64,000 bases of DNA from Diphasiastrum complanatum. Lineage: Eukaryota > Streptophyta > Lycopodiopsida > Lycopodiales > Lycopodiaceae. The position numbers and the translations under genes were made by a program. Each line of letters opens with the position of its first letter. Position 1 is the first letter of the stretch. The notes below the pieces were generated by a model. That model worked only from the letters and a program-made list of their open reading frames with translations, ran no database searches and was not told the DNA's origin. The stretch is taken from the NCBI GenBank assembly GCA_029204225.1, contig CM055105.1, forward strand, positions 48,743,688 to 48,807,687, given 5' to 3'. Shown piece after piece: positions 34,493 through 45,265 of this stretch.

Positions 34493-37457
34493 TGCTATAG
34501 CCCAGACATCCCAAAGAGAGCCGGGAACCACGACTTAGCTTCGCTGCTTTCAATTCTTGCCGTCCGAATCCACTTGACATACAAGCAGCCAACTCGTCAA
34601 CAACGATCAGACTTAACCAACTTGAAGTTCAAAAACCAACATTGAGTTCCAACCTAGATCGAGGGTCCGATCTGGGTGACTTCCCTCCAAGCAAGCCACC
34701 CGACATACATCAAACTTAATTAACTCGAAGCTTCGTTACAAATGAGTAACATTCATTCCAAGCAAGTCATCTGACTTACATCAGACTTCACCAACTCGAA
34801 GCTTCGTCACGAGCGCTGGAATCCAACCCAGTGCCACACCAGACTGGACAACCATAAACAAGTAACTTCCACCCAAGCAAGCCATAAAACTCAGCCGACA
34901 GGATAGAGCCCGTTCTCCAAGAGCTTAACCCATTCATGTTCATGCAAGAAACACTCAGAACCACAAGCCGCGACAGATATGAAGACAACTAATTCTTGGA
35001 CAAATGGTCCCGACAACATACCGCTGGCGTTACGGACCAAATGGTCCCGACAACATACCGCTTGCGTCCCGGGATACGACCCCCAGCTAGTGCCAAATCA
35101 AAAAGTTTGAAGCGGCCTTACAACTGGCGTTTTTACCGAACACTGAAACCCAAAAGGTAATCAAAATCAGTTTGAGGAAAATCCCACTTTATTAATAAAT
35201 CTAAGAAGTGTGTGACCGACCCTAGTCTCCAGGGCGCTGGCATGCCAAGGCGGGCGCCAGGACAACATTCCAGCAAGGGAAGCTGAGACTTGGTTGGAGC
35301 TCGCTCTCAGTCTCAACCCGCATTCACCTATAGTTATGGTGGGATTTGCAACCTCCCCTCATACCAAGTGCAAAAGCACATTTTTTCTCTCTAGAAAGTC
35401 ATTTTCTCTATCTAGAATTTATTGTTCCCTAGCTTCCTTTAATCATGCCTAGATCGTGTGAGGTGATTGCACATCGATCCGAGCTCTCTGGACTTCGCTA
35501 GAACCGATGAAAGTTTTTGAGCCATAGGAACTTGGTGCCGGCTGGATTCTGGTCACGGTGGTGTCGGCGGCAGCAGTGGCGCTGCTGGCGTCGGGGACAA
35601 TGCTGGCGCTAGTGGTGCCAGAAGTAAAGCTTGTAAAGGTAGCTTTACAACATCCACCCCACCTTTATAAAATATGATGTCCTCATCAGATGTCAGATTA
35701 AAGTAAAGGTGTCTCCCAATTAAAATTAACTATACATTTAAGCTACTTGGCACAGTACTCAATTTACTGGCCACTTTTTATTAACATTGTAGTTGCAACG
35801 CACACCACAAGTCGGAGGCTCAGCTCTTTCTATTGAAAAATCACATACTTGAAAATATCGCTTTGTCTAGGAAAAGCGTAGATTTTATATCGCTTACGTA
35901 AAACCCAAGAACCATATCAACTGGTGACAGAGGCTTTTCTGTGAAATGTTCGCCCCTGTCGATTCTGACTTTTGACTTTGGAACTCCTTTGAGCTCCTGA
36001 TTTGTCCTTGATGCACTTTGTGTTGAGCTCCTTGAGCTCCAAATTTGATCAATTCCGCACAGGTATCAGGCCTCCCTGAGCCAAAGGATTTATCGTTGAT
36101 TGTCCACTTTATGGTCCACTCCGTGCCTTGTTGCTTTTGCACCTTGATTTCTCTCCTTGTCCCAGCCTGATCTTGATACTTTTTTTTTTTGGCTCTTTAA
36201 GGTAGACAAAGATTGAGTACTCCGCAATGCACCTCTCACTTAGCTTGAAGTAGCTGTCTTTGAATCAACCCAAATGTAACCATTGACCTTGTGGAGAGCC
36301 GAGGGGTCGCACCAGTTTGATTCACATACGACTATCTCTTCGCGTTTGTTTGAGGCACCATGTCCGTGTCGCACAAAACTTGACTTTCACAATTCCGTCA
36401 CTGGTCAGTTGCTTCACAGTCCCCTTGGGGCCACCGAAATCTTTGAAATGCCCTAGAGCCCAGCGCCCTTTGAACCCCAATCCCCTTGTACATCTAACTT
36501 GGCTTCAAGTAGCTCTCTTTGAATCAGACACATGCACCCAAAGTTTGCACTAGTCCGATTTCAATACGAACTGTCCCTTAGCGTCCATTCGAAGTACCAA
36601 GTCTATTGTACAAGACTCAACTTTCACAGTTCCTTCATTGATCAGCTGCTTTACATGTACAAGTCAGCGTACTCATTATGTCTCCTCATCATTGCTGGTC
36701 TAGAGAAAGTCTATAACAAGCTTTCCTTTCCACAACAAAAACTTGTCAACTTATTAGGTCCAAAGTTCACCAGTCTCCTCGTGTGAGCTAGGTCACCTTG
36801 AATTTGCCCCCATTTTGATCAACTTTCATTCAAAGTTTGCACCAAGAGAGAGGTGTGTGTGATAGTTCCCCTCCACTTATAAAATCAGCTGATCGGACTT
36901 AGGCAACACTTTGCCTCATTTGTCCTACGTGCAGACCGCGCCATGCCCGAACTGCGGAAACTGATTGTGCTTACACCTCAAGGGCAACACCTTGACTCAT
37001 CAAGCCCCCGTTCTGCTGACCACCCCGACCGTGGACGCACACCCGTGCTTACACTGTGGGTAGCACCTTGCACAACAATTGTCATAATGAACCCCAAACA
37101 ATGGCCATCCCTGTGAGATCTGCATAGCTGACCGACCAGTTGGCTCTGATACCACATGTAGCGCAGACATCCCAAAGGGAGCCGGAAACCATGACTTAGC
37201 TTCTCGGCTTTCAACTCTTGTCGTCCGAACCCACTTAATCAAGTTGAAGTTCAGAAATCAACATTGAGTTCCAATCTGGCGCCATGCCAAATCGGGGGTC
37301 CCAATGTGGGTGACTTCCCTCCAAGCAAGCCGTCCGACATACATCAAATTTTACTAACTCGAAGCTTCGTTACAAACGAGTAACATCCATTTCAAGCAAG
37401 TTGTCAGACTTAACCAACTCAAAGCTTCGTCACGAGCGCTGGAAGCCAACCTAGCGT
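34493..37457 (-). mobile_element. Small non-autonomous LTR retrotransposon (LARD/TRIM-like)
   Basis: Direct repeats of about 300-335 bp at 34493-34830 and 37157-37457 (both starting TG, then GCAGACATCCCAAAG/CCCAGACATCCCAAAG) share GAGCCGG.AACCA.GACTTAGC, CATTGAGTTCCAA, TGACTTCCCTCCAAGCAAGC and CGAAGCTTCGTCACGAGCGC. A primer-binding site TGGTATCAGAGC lies on the - strand at 37154-37143, two bases inside the right copy, fixing the orientation. The 2.3-kb interior has no gag or pol; it holds a 37-bp tandem duplication (CAAATGGTCCCGACAACATA twice, 35000-35060) and a Gly/Ala codon-rich patch near 35530-35620. The right LTR lacks a clear CA end and no target-site duplication was found, so the outer end may be truncated. 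Confidence 0.75.
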
Positions 37458-37459
37458 TG

Positions 37460-38670
37460 GATGATCATGCTAACCTTGTTCAAAGCTTTGCTATTCAAAG
37501 AACCTTGCCAAACATTGTGGATTTGCAAGAGATTATGGTGAATGAGAAGTTCAGGTTTTAAGCAAGAGGTGGATGCACATCAACATCTCTGTTGTGGGTA
37601 TTTCCTGTACATAAATAAACAAGTGAGTCCCACCACTTAGAATACTGTTGGCCAAGCCTTACCTAGTGGGCCCTGCCACAGTACATTGTACAGTTAGAAT
37701 AATAAGTGTAAGGGCATTGGCGTCCTGCGTGTGTAAGCCCAACCCAATGAGCACGCAAATAGTTAGGTAGAACTTGAATAAAAGACTTGGGGCCTAAATA
37801 GAATAAAATAATAAAAACTCCAAAGTCAAGTTACATGGTTCTAAGTTGAGGGAATCTCACATGAATCATGTGAGTTTGGTTCTCTTCTTATTGAACCATT
37901 AGATTGTAATAAGTTTAGTTTGAATGGTTAGGATTAAGATTCTTGCCAATTAGAAAGGGCCAATGAGAGCCAAGATGGCCTCCCCTCTCAACTATAAAAA
38001 GATCAAAATGATAGTTTTGACCTTTTGCTTTTACGAAATGCTCCTCTTGATGATGGATGCATCAAAACCCAAGAGTTTTTTGAATATTTTCTTGGCACCC
38101 ATAATCCATTATCATCTTTCTCGTTGAATAGAAGCACATAGTCGATTGAGAAGCACGGCTTCCTTGATGGCGCCATTCGTAATGTGCATGCAAAAATCTG
38201 AAACACTGAACTATGAATCTGAAAATTTGCGTAGACAAAAAGCCATGAATTTGAAAATATGCGTTGGCATAAATTTGAAACACTGATCTATTTGGCGCCA
38301 TGAATCAACTCTGGTTAACCCTGTTAACCATGATTTGACAATGCATGTACATGAATGGTACATTGATTTTCTCATCTCAACCATCTGTCATATTCATTTT
38401 CAATATTTTTGGGTCTCTTCGAACAGTGATGAGCTAGAAGGGCAGGCCTCATCAACCAATAGCATCTATGTTGCCCAATGAAACAACAATATATTTAGAA
38501 AGTTTTTATTTTATTTATATTTGAAAGATTCTACGTTATGTAGAACCCCAATTTTAAGGTTTTAATTGGTCCACATGGCAACGAAACTAAGAAAAAAAAT
38601 ATAAAAGCATCTTTTTCAAAGGCCCCTCTTTGGCCTCTAAGTTTCTCTAATGTCCAACAAGCATGTGATT
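37460..38670. other. Intergenic DNA, no recognised gene
   Basis: A short + strand frame DDHANLVQSFAIQRTLPN / IVDLQEIMVNEKFRF (37459-37560) looks protein-like but I cannot place it. Near 38210-38300 the phrases GAATCTGAAAATTTGCGT and GAATTTGAAAATATGCGTTG repeat, beside TTTGGCGCCATGAATC. Otherwise AT-rich. Confidence 0.3.
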
Positions 38671-38679
38671 TTGCAAGTG

Positions 38680-39388
38680 GGTATTTCGAATCAGATACAA
38701 TCATGATGGCACCATCAACAAGTTCAAGGCAAGATTATTTGCCAAAGGATTTGCTCAAATCCATGGCCTTGACTATGAGGAGACCTTTGCACCTATTGCA
38801 AAATGGTGACAATAAGAATTCTTATCTCTCTTGCTTGTTTTTTTCAAATGGACGGTGTTCCAATTAGATGATCCAATGCTTTTTTAAATGGTTATCTTGA
38901 GGAGGAGATTTATATGGAACAACCTCAAGGATTCATCAAGGATGAGTCCAAAGTGTGTTTGCTTTTCAAAGTCTTTATGGACTAAAGCAAGCACCAAGAT
39001 CATGGTATTCAAGACTTAATACTTTTCTTATCTCACTAGAATTTGTCCTTGGTGACTATGATCCTTCCATGTATTTGAAGCTTGTTGATAGTAATATTGT
39101 CATTCTTCTAATCTATGTTAATGACATTATTTTTTGTGGAAGTTGTATCAAGCTAGTTGAAAAAACTAAGCTAGCACTTGGAAATGAGTTTAAAATGCAA
39201 GATCTAAGAGAGATCCATTACATACTAGGCCTAGAGATTGACTTTCATGAAGATTATGTTTTTATATGTCAATCTAAATATGCTCTTTCTATGTTGAAAG
39301 TATTCCATATGGAAAATTCTAAGAGCATAGATACTCCAATGGAGCAAATTGTAAAAGATCCTAGTAAAGGTGATGTAAGATCCTGTTA
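38680..39388 (+). pseudogene. Ty1/copia reverse transcriptase fragment
   Basis: The + strand gives RIRYNHDGTINKFKARLFAK, GFAQIHGLDYEETFAPIAK, VFQLDD.., LEEEIYMEQPQGFIKDESK, SLYGLKQAPRSWYSRLNTFL, then ILLIYVNDIIFCGS, LGNEFKMQDLREIHYILGLE and YALSMLKVFHMENSKSIDTP. The catalytic box is YVND where copia normally has YVDD, and a stop plus frame changes occur in the first 250 bp. It is cut off on the right at about 39388 by LTR-like sequence belonging to the next element. Confidence 0.88.
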
Positions 39389-39389
39389 T

Positions 39390-39494
39390 TTACGCCAGTC
39401 TTTGTATATGCACAAAGTGGGTAGCCGCCCTTGGGATATTTAGCGGTCCAGCTATTTTTAGGATTGATGATAAGTTGGCGACGTCGTTCTGCCA
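39390..39494. repeat. 105-bp LTR-end fragment, copy of 41885-41998
   Basis: GCCAGT.TTTGTATATG.ACAAAGTGGGTA, CGCCCTTGGGAT, TAGCGGTCCAGCTATTTTTA, GATGATAAGTTGGCGACGTC and GCCACTGTTGGAAAAA occur in the same order and orientation at the right end of the copia LTR at 41.9 kb. So this is the outer piece of the left LTR of the - strand copia element, most of which has been lost. Confidence 0.75.
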
Positions 39495-39832
39495 CTGTTG
39501 GAAAAACCCGAAAGACACGAAGGTGCCCTTGAACAAAGAAAGCATGTAAATCTCAAGGTGCGAAAATCTCAAATGTGCCTTTAAAGTGAAGGCAGAGAAA
39601 TGCGAAAAAACCTGACAGTGCCTTTAGATTGAAATTTGGTCATCGTGTCGCATTTTTCCCGAAGGTGCAAAAATGTGAAAAACCCGACAGCGTCTTTAAA
39701 ATGAAATTTGATCACAGTGTTGTTTTTTTCCCGAAGGTGCAAAAAATGCAAAAGCCCGACAATGTCACTTTTTCCCGACAGTGTCGCTTTTTCCTGACAG
39801 TGTTGCTTTTTCCCGAAAGTGCGAAGGAATAG
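39495..39832. repeat. 72-bp tandem array, copy 2 (inverted relative to copy 1)
   Basis: Reverse complement of 26080-26345: CCCGAAAGACACGAAGGTG, CCCTTGAACAAAGAAAGCAT, then units with CGACAGTGCCTTTAGATTGA, AATTTGGTCATCGTGTCGCA, TTTTTCCCGAAGGTGCAAAA. The last part shortens to 19-bp units of CGACAGTGTCGCTTTTTCC repeated three times, not present in copy 1. Inserted between a copia LTR fragment and copia integrase. Confidence 0.8.
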
Positions 39833-39839
39833 CCGATGA

Positions 39840-41401
39840 AAATGGTTTTTCTACATTTGTCATCTAGCTTTCTTCTTAGATCTTCAGGGATATGAGCGAA
39901 AGCGACACATCCAAATACTTTAATATCTTTGAGTGATGGTTTTGATCTTGTCCACACCTCATAAGGTGTCTTGCCATTCAGGGCTTTGGTGATGGATCGA
40001 TTCTATAAGTAGGCAGCTGTAGTAACAGCTTTTGTCCAGAATTTCTTTGGAAGAGAGACATGGATGGCCATCATGCTCTTGGCACTTTTGATGAGTGCGC
40101 AATTCTTCCGTTCAGCTATACCATTGGACTGAGGTGAGTAGCTGGTTGTAAATTATTGATGTATTTTATTGGCCTTGCAGAACTCCTTGAATTCTGTGAA
40201 AATATACTCTCCCCCTCCATCTGTGTGTAGAGCTTTGATCTTCCTCTGGGTCTGGTTTTCTATAGACGTTTTGTATTGCTTGAAGAATTTGAACGCTTAA
40301 GATTTGTTCCTCTTTTGAATTCAACTCTAACTATTCCTTCTCTTTGATTAAGTGCGATGAGTTGTCTCCAAGTTGCACAACCTGCAAGTGGGTGAATGAC
40401 TTATAGTCTTTGAACCAGTCGCCATGGTGAGTCATATGTTGGGTTGCTCCAAAATCTAGATACCAGGAATTGATATATTGTTGTTCTTCGACTTTGGTTA
40501 TGAAAACTGCTTCATCTTCTTCTTGTTGCTAATTTGAGTGACTGGTTGTAGTACTATGTGCTTGTTGTTGGAACTGTTTCTTCTTTTCGTTGTTGTACTT
40601 CAAAGATTGGCAGTCCTTGATTTTGTGGCCAGTCCTCTTACAGTATCTGCAAAATAGTTTCTGCACTAGTTGGAATGATGAAGAACTTGAATTCGATTAT
40701 AAACCAAAATTTGGTCCACACTACATGTTGCTCTTCTTGTCAATATAACCTGAATTTGTAGATCTCTTGGATCTAAACTTCTAATTTTTTGAATATAGAG
40801 TTTGAGGATCTTATCCTGAGCTTGAGGAGGATGTTGATCTTCTGATCTCCTCTTATAGAAGCAGCGATATTACTCTTGATAGAGTGAGGTGCTCCTAGGT
40901 AGAAATTGCCATTATCCAATTTTTGTAGGCTTCAGGTAGACTCAATAATAGAGTCATGAGTGCATCGGAATCTTCTATGGCTGAGTCAGTTGCAGTCATT
41001 TGCTCCATAAGATTTTTGAACGTGTTGAGATGACTCGAAATTCTTTCTGCGTCAAACGTCCTCAAGGTGAAGAATTTCTTCCTTAAGTGTAACTTAGAAG
41101 TAACATCCCTGATACTGTAGAGAGTTGTTAAGATGTCCCATGCATTCTTAGCAGTCTGAACAGCGCATTTGTGGCTGATCTGAGTACCCTTGATGTTGAG
41201 GGTGATCATGGCAAATGCTTTGCCATCTCTCAGTCTCCACTTGGTGATGTTGGCTGCATCACCTTCTGGTTTGAGCTCTGTGTCATCAATGATGTACCAC
41301 AGTTCTTTGGCTAGTAATATAACTTTCATCTTAAATTTCAAGAGATGGTAGTTATCTCTGTCGAATTTGTCAATGAGAGATGAACTAGATGATGGATCCA
41401 T
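39840..41401 (-). pseudogene. Ty1/copia gag-protease-integrase, RT and RNase H lost
   Basis: Reading right to left: gag from ATG at 41401 (MDPSSSSSLIDKFDRDNYHL, AWDILTTLYSIRDVTSKLHL, 168 residues open); an intact CCHC knuckle CRYCKRTGHKIKDC (40651-40610); aspartic protease with LDFGATQHMTHHGDW, where the catalytic DSGA has become DFGA; integrase with LHTDGGGEYIFTEFKEFCKA, FTTSYSPQSNGIAERKN and VWTRSKPSLKDIKVFGCVAF. Stops occur at about 40160 and 40010. The coding sequence stops at 39840 where the 72-bp array begins, so RT-RNase H is deleted. PBS and LTR follow on the right. Confidence 0.9.
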
Positions 41402-41532
41402 TCTGATTGAACGAGAACGTGGGTAGAAACAACGATTATCAGAATACTGTTGGTTGCGCGTTTGCTAGAGAGACGTCTTGGTAGAAACAAGACTGATAAT
41501 CCGTAGTAGAAATGCAGATTACTGAGATGTCC

Positions 41533-41544
41533 GCTCTGATACCA
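41533..41544 (-). promoter_or_regulatory. Primer-binding site (tRNA-iMet) of the copia element
   Basis: On the - strand TGGTATCAGAGC, the exact plant consensus, directly abutting the TG that opens the LTR on the + strand at 41545. It fixes the orientation of the 39.8-41.4 kb element. Confidence 0.85.
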
Positions 41545-41998
41545 TGTCGTAAGATGTGGAAATGACTGATAGCCGAAGCTTGAGCGTAGGCGTGTAGGAA
41601 TGGAAACGCAACAGTTAGCAGTAGAAATGTTCAAGATGAATCACTCACACAAAATTGCGCAAATGAACAATTCAGTAATGAGACAAATATTGCACTCTAA
41701 TTATTATCAACAGTGAGTACAATGGCTTGAAGTGATAACTTCAGTTTGCTGAGCCTGATAACGCTGGTTACAGAAGAACTTTGATTATAATGTTAAAACA
41801 ACACTTACTGTTGCTGGATTCAACTAGTAGTATATATTTACAAGTGTCTTCAAAAAATATCTTACAAGCATTGAATGCTATTTATGCCAGTTTTTGTATA
41901 TGTACAAAGTGGGTAACCGCCCTTGGGATCTGTAGCGGTCCAGCTATTTTTAGGGTTGATGATAAGTTGGCGACGTCGGTTTGCCACTGTTGGAAAAA
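41545..41998 (-). mobile_element. 5' LTR of the copia element (about 454 bp)
   Basis: Begins TGTCGTAAGATGTGG at the primer-binding site. Its far end shares 105 bp with 39390-39494. It ends in GTTGGAAAAAA rather than the expected CA, immediately followed by a piece of another LTR at 41999, so the last bases are probably lost. Confidence 0.7.
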
Positions 41999-42075
41999 AT
42001 GTTATGTCCATGACCAGTACATAGGATACAATATACTCCTAGTCTTGGATACACGGTACTCCAGTGAAACAAGCT
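41999..42075 (+). mobile_element. Fragment of the chromovirus LTR family
   Basis: TGTTATGTCCATGACCAG, TACATAGGATACAATATACT, CCTAGTCTTGGATACACGGT and AAACAAGCTGTTAGTTATGC correspond to the first 80 bp of the LTR at 26721 downwards on the - strand. The match fades by about 42080. A solo-LTR stub lying against the copia LTR. Confidence 0.7.
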
Positions 42076-43664
42076 GTTAGTTATGCCACGTCATACTGGA
42101 TGTGACCCGAAAGTAACTAATATCCTTGTGAGGCCCAAAACACACTAAGTGGAGTTTAGACAAGGTAATGAGACAATGTATGCATATCTCTCTCTCTCTC
42201 TCTCTCTTTTGCTTACTGGCTTATCGGAGGGCTCGTTAGCTGATCGAACGGCTCGTTGGCTGGGTGATTGGACGCGATAGAAGTAAGGTACGGATCTCTT
42301 CTTTGTTTGCCTGGGATTTGCAATGGTTGACGCCATGAGTTGCGTGCGTATGTAGCTACTGTAATTTGTGCCGGATGATTGAAGGAGGTGTAGAATAGCC
42401 AAAGTAAGTGGGGGAGTCGGTGCCTCGGCTGATGATCGTCCCAGTAGCCATGTATCATTATGGCACATGCATGTAGCTTGTTTGATTCTGCATGCCATCC
42501 TTCTTTAGTTATACTATTGATTCTGGCAAAAGCAAAATATAAGTTTGCTGAAAACCGATAAAATCGTTAAAGATATGTTGATCCCCACACGATTATCCAC
42601 TCGATAGATAGCCTTCCCCATTGATGGATACTAGGTGACATCGCCAAACTCGTTGTGAAGTCTGAAGGAAATTGTGTTATCCTCCAGATCAACGTCTGAG
42701 GTCAAACTGTTTGTCGCTTAGCGCTTGAACAAAGGTCCTCATCGCAGCGTTCCGGTCCTCATCTCTCTCAGGTACCTCGATGATCTTGGCGTATCCCTCT
42801 TTCGGAGATGGTGGAATGACTAGCCTGATGCGTACCACGTAGTACGGCGCTACCTAATTTCCACAGTGAGCTTCCATGTTCTGCTCCACTATCCACTATA
42901 GCTATGAAGGTGGAAGTATTCACGGCAATGGTGCTAGCAGGCGCTTCGATCAGGCCACACAGCCCAGGTAGCCGAGCAAAATTGACATCCTCCTGGAATC
43001 CATTTGCATAGATTCAGAGCTTGTAGAGCAAGGGGTTGAGAGCGTGTCAGTACTGGAGTTGCAAAGATTATATGAGTGAGAATGCGAGCTAAATTCCATT
43101 GAGATGATTTTGATGGACGTAGTCTTCTCTCTACCGGAGAAAAAAAAACCAAGTTCTCAAATATAGCATGGAGTATTTGGGATCATGCAAAGCCTCCTTG
43201 CAGTGCTGCGCCATCATGTGAGCTGGTGGATTTATGAGGTTCGACTGTTCTGCTAGTGGAACAGTGCTGTTGCATACTGAAAGGGAATGACATGCTGGAA
43301 CTTAAAACCTGATTTGTTTACGGTGTTGAAAGGCAAGTATGCAAGGTGTTGAAAGGCAATGCAAGTTTTTTGGTACACTGATTTCTCCTCCGACACATGA
43401 CATATACTTCTTTACTACTGGAAACTGTGTGCACATGTATCTCAGAACATTGTAAGACACAATTGCATATTTGTTTTTTCTCGATAAAAGTAGTGGGCAG
43501 TTGTGCATGCACTTTGATTCTGCTAGAAGTTGGATTTGGATTGATCTCCATGCGCTTGCTTTTTCTGTGCGATGATGATGCACACTAGGAGTTTCCCAAC
43601 AGGCATGTCTCCCTGAGAATTTAAAGAAGGTATACATCTATCTGTATGTATGTATGTATCTCTC

Positions 43665-43696
<32 letters not shown>

Positions 43697-44640
43697 ATCA
43701 TTCTCTTGCGTTCTTTGGCTGAAATATGTTCGTAGATATTATAAAATATTGGCCTTGTTCTCGTGAGTTGTGATAGTTCAAAGGCATAAAACAATAAAAC
43801 CTGGCTTATTGTGCCAGCACTCCTCACACTAAAACTCAACTGCTCTTCATCATGTAGCCTAAGGATACTTTTGTACTCCTTGTAGTGCTCGAGGATTGTG
43901 ATTCCTGCCAAATTACGCATTTTTTGAGCGTTTGTTACAGCTCTTTTTGAAAAACGTTCGGAGTTATCAAACACGAGACCATGAAGGGCATTCACAAGCA
44001 TTAAATGTGATGATCAGAATAAAAAGCTAATGAATTCAAACATGGGTGTATTTTCAATTCGCAGTGCTCCAACATTGTCCCACCATGATGTGTGCCTCTT
44101 GCACATGTTTTACCTACTACAAATGTAAACAAAAAAGTTTTTTTTTTTTAAGTGGCTTTAAACTTAAGTATTCAAAATTCAATCTATACATAGTAGATTA
44201 TGAAATTAACTTAGAACCTAGTATTAAGATTTGAGATTCAAGACTAATATTAAGTTGATTATACATTGTATTTATTGTTGTAGTTTTAATTCTTGATTAA
44301 TAGATTGTTTAAAGTTTTTTAGAAAGAAATTTTTTTTGATGAATTCATGTTTAAATATTGAGGCATTGGTCACTTTGGTGTACACATAAAAATATATTAT
44401 CAAACTTCAGCACGAGTCCTGATCATTGTCACGTCACATAGATACGATTCTATTAAGCACTAAATAGCAGGCAGGCCAATTCAAGAGTGCACCCAAGTCC
44501 CAGACTGAGTCCGGTGTCCAGCTTGTCACTAAATAGAGGCCGAAGAACTTTTTCACATATCGGTTTTTGGATGGAAACCTCAGAAAGGTTTCCCGAACAT
44601 TGGGCACAACTCACGGTCTAGAAGGTTGAAACTTGAAACC
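42076..44640. other. Unassigned region with a possible degraded coding stretch
   Basis: CT-rich simple repeats at 42187-42210 and 43655-43698. On the - strand at about 43050-42650 protein-like text shifts between frames: FQEDVNFARLPGLCGLIEAP, STFIAIVDSGAEHGSSLW, then VAPYYVVRIRLVIPPSPKEG, YAKIIEVPERDEDRNAAMRT, FVQALSDKQFDL and DLEDNTISFRLHNEFGDVT. I cannot name the family. Further right, a 126-codon - strand frame (43621-44001) begins MLVNALHGLVFDNSERFSKR and ends in repeat-encoded Arg/Glu; its first 90 residues look unbiased but are unrecognised. These could be pieces of one decayed gene. Confidence 0.3.
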
Positions 44641-44940
44641 ACCAGCCCAGGCTCAGCCACGCTGCCCAGCCCCCGGCCCCAGCTTCAGCCTTCAAGCTTC
44701 CAATTGAATCTTGATAGTGCAATCAAGGATGCCCCACGTGAGGCAGGTTTGAAATCTGTGAGTGAAACACTTTGAGAGCAGTCGAGTCTCGACTGTGCTG
44801 ACAAAATAAGTGGCGTTCACCTCTCTCTATCTCTCTCGCTCGTCTCCCCCCTGAGTCGACTCCAGCAACTCCCTCAGATCCCCCCTGAGTCGACTCAGCG
44901 ACCAGTCGACTTCGAGAGGGAGTGAGGAGCCGTGTGTGTT
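44640..44940. repeat. GC-rich patch with GAGTCGACTC words
   Basis: GCAGTCGAGTCTCGACTGTGC, CCCCTGAGTCGACTCCAGC, CCCTGAGTCGACTCAGCG and CCAGTCGACTTCGAG occur within 170 bp (44778-44920), all built on a GTCGAC core in both orientations, with short CT runs between. A GC-rich CCCAGCCCCCGGCCCCAGC block precedes them. Another inverted-word insertion, no coding potential. Confidence 0.5.
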
Positions 44941-45114
44941 ACGCAATTTAAGTGGCCGGTTTATGGTTATGCCACTCTAATATGTATGGCCCCATGTATT
45001 AATAATTCATGGGTTTCAATGGAATGCCCATTGCCACCTACAAAAATTTGAGCATGAACAATTAAGAAAGTGCTCCACTCATGGCACCCAATATCAGGTT
45101 TTACATTTTCATGA

Positions 45115-45265
45115 AAATACAGGAGGACCTCCTCCTCGGGCAAAATCTGTGCATCTAAATTTTATTTTTTTAAACTTTTTACATGCACCTTTCGGATGTC
45201 AAAAGGTGCATGTAAGATTTTATTTTTTTTACGAGCACCTCCCCTGCCCAAAAGGTACATGTAAA
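45115..45265. repeat. Inverted words ACATGCACCTTT / AAAGGTGCATGT
   Basis: TTTTTACATGCACCTTTCGG and CAAAAGGTGCATGTAAGA face each other, followed by ACGAGCACCTCCCCTGCCC and AAAAGGTACATGTAAAAA. The outer GGAGGACCTCCTCC is itself palindromic. About 150 bp long, compact and MITE-like. Confidence 0.55.

Noticed and set aside
39487-39500. CACTGTTGGAAAA looks like a CACTA transposon terminus
   Set aside because: The same CACTGTTGGAAAA closes the 105-bp copia LTR fragment at 41.99 kb, so it belongs to that LTR. The true boundary of the 72-bp array is a few bases later, at AAAAACCCGAA.
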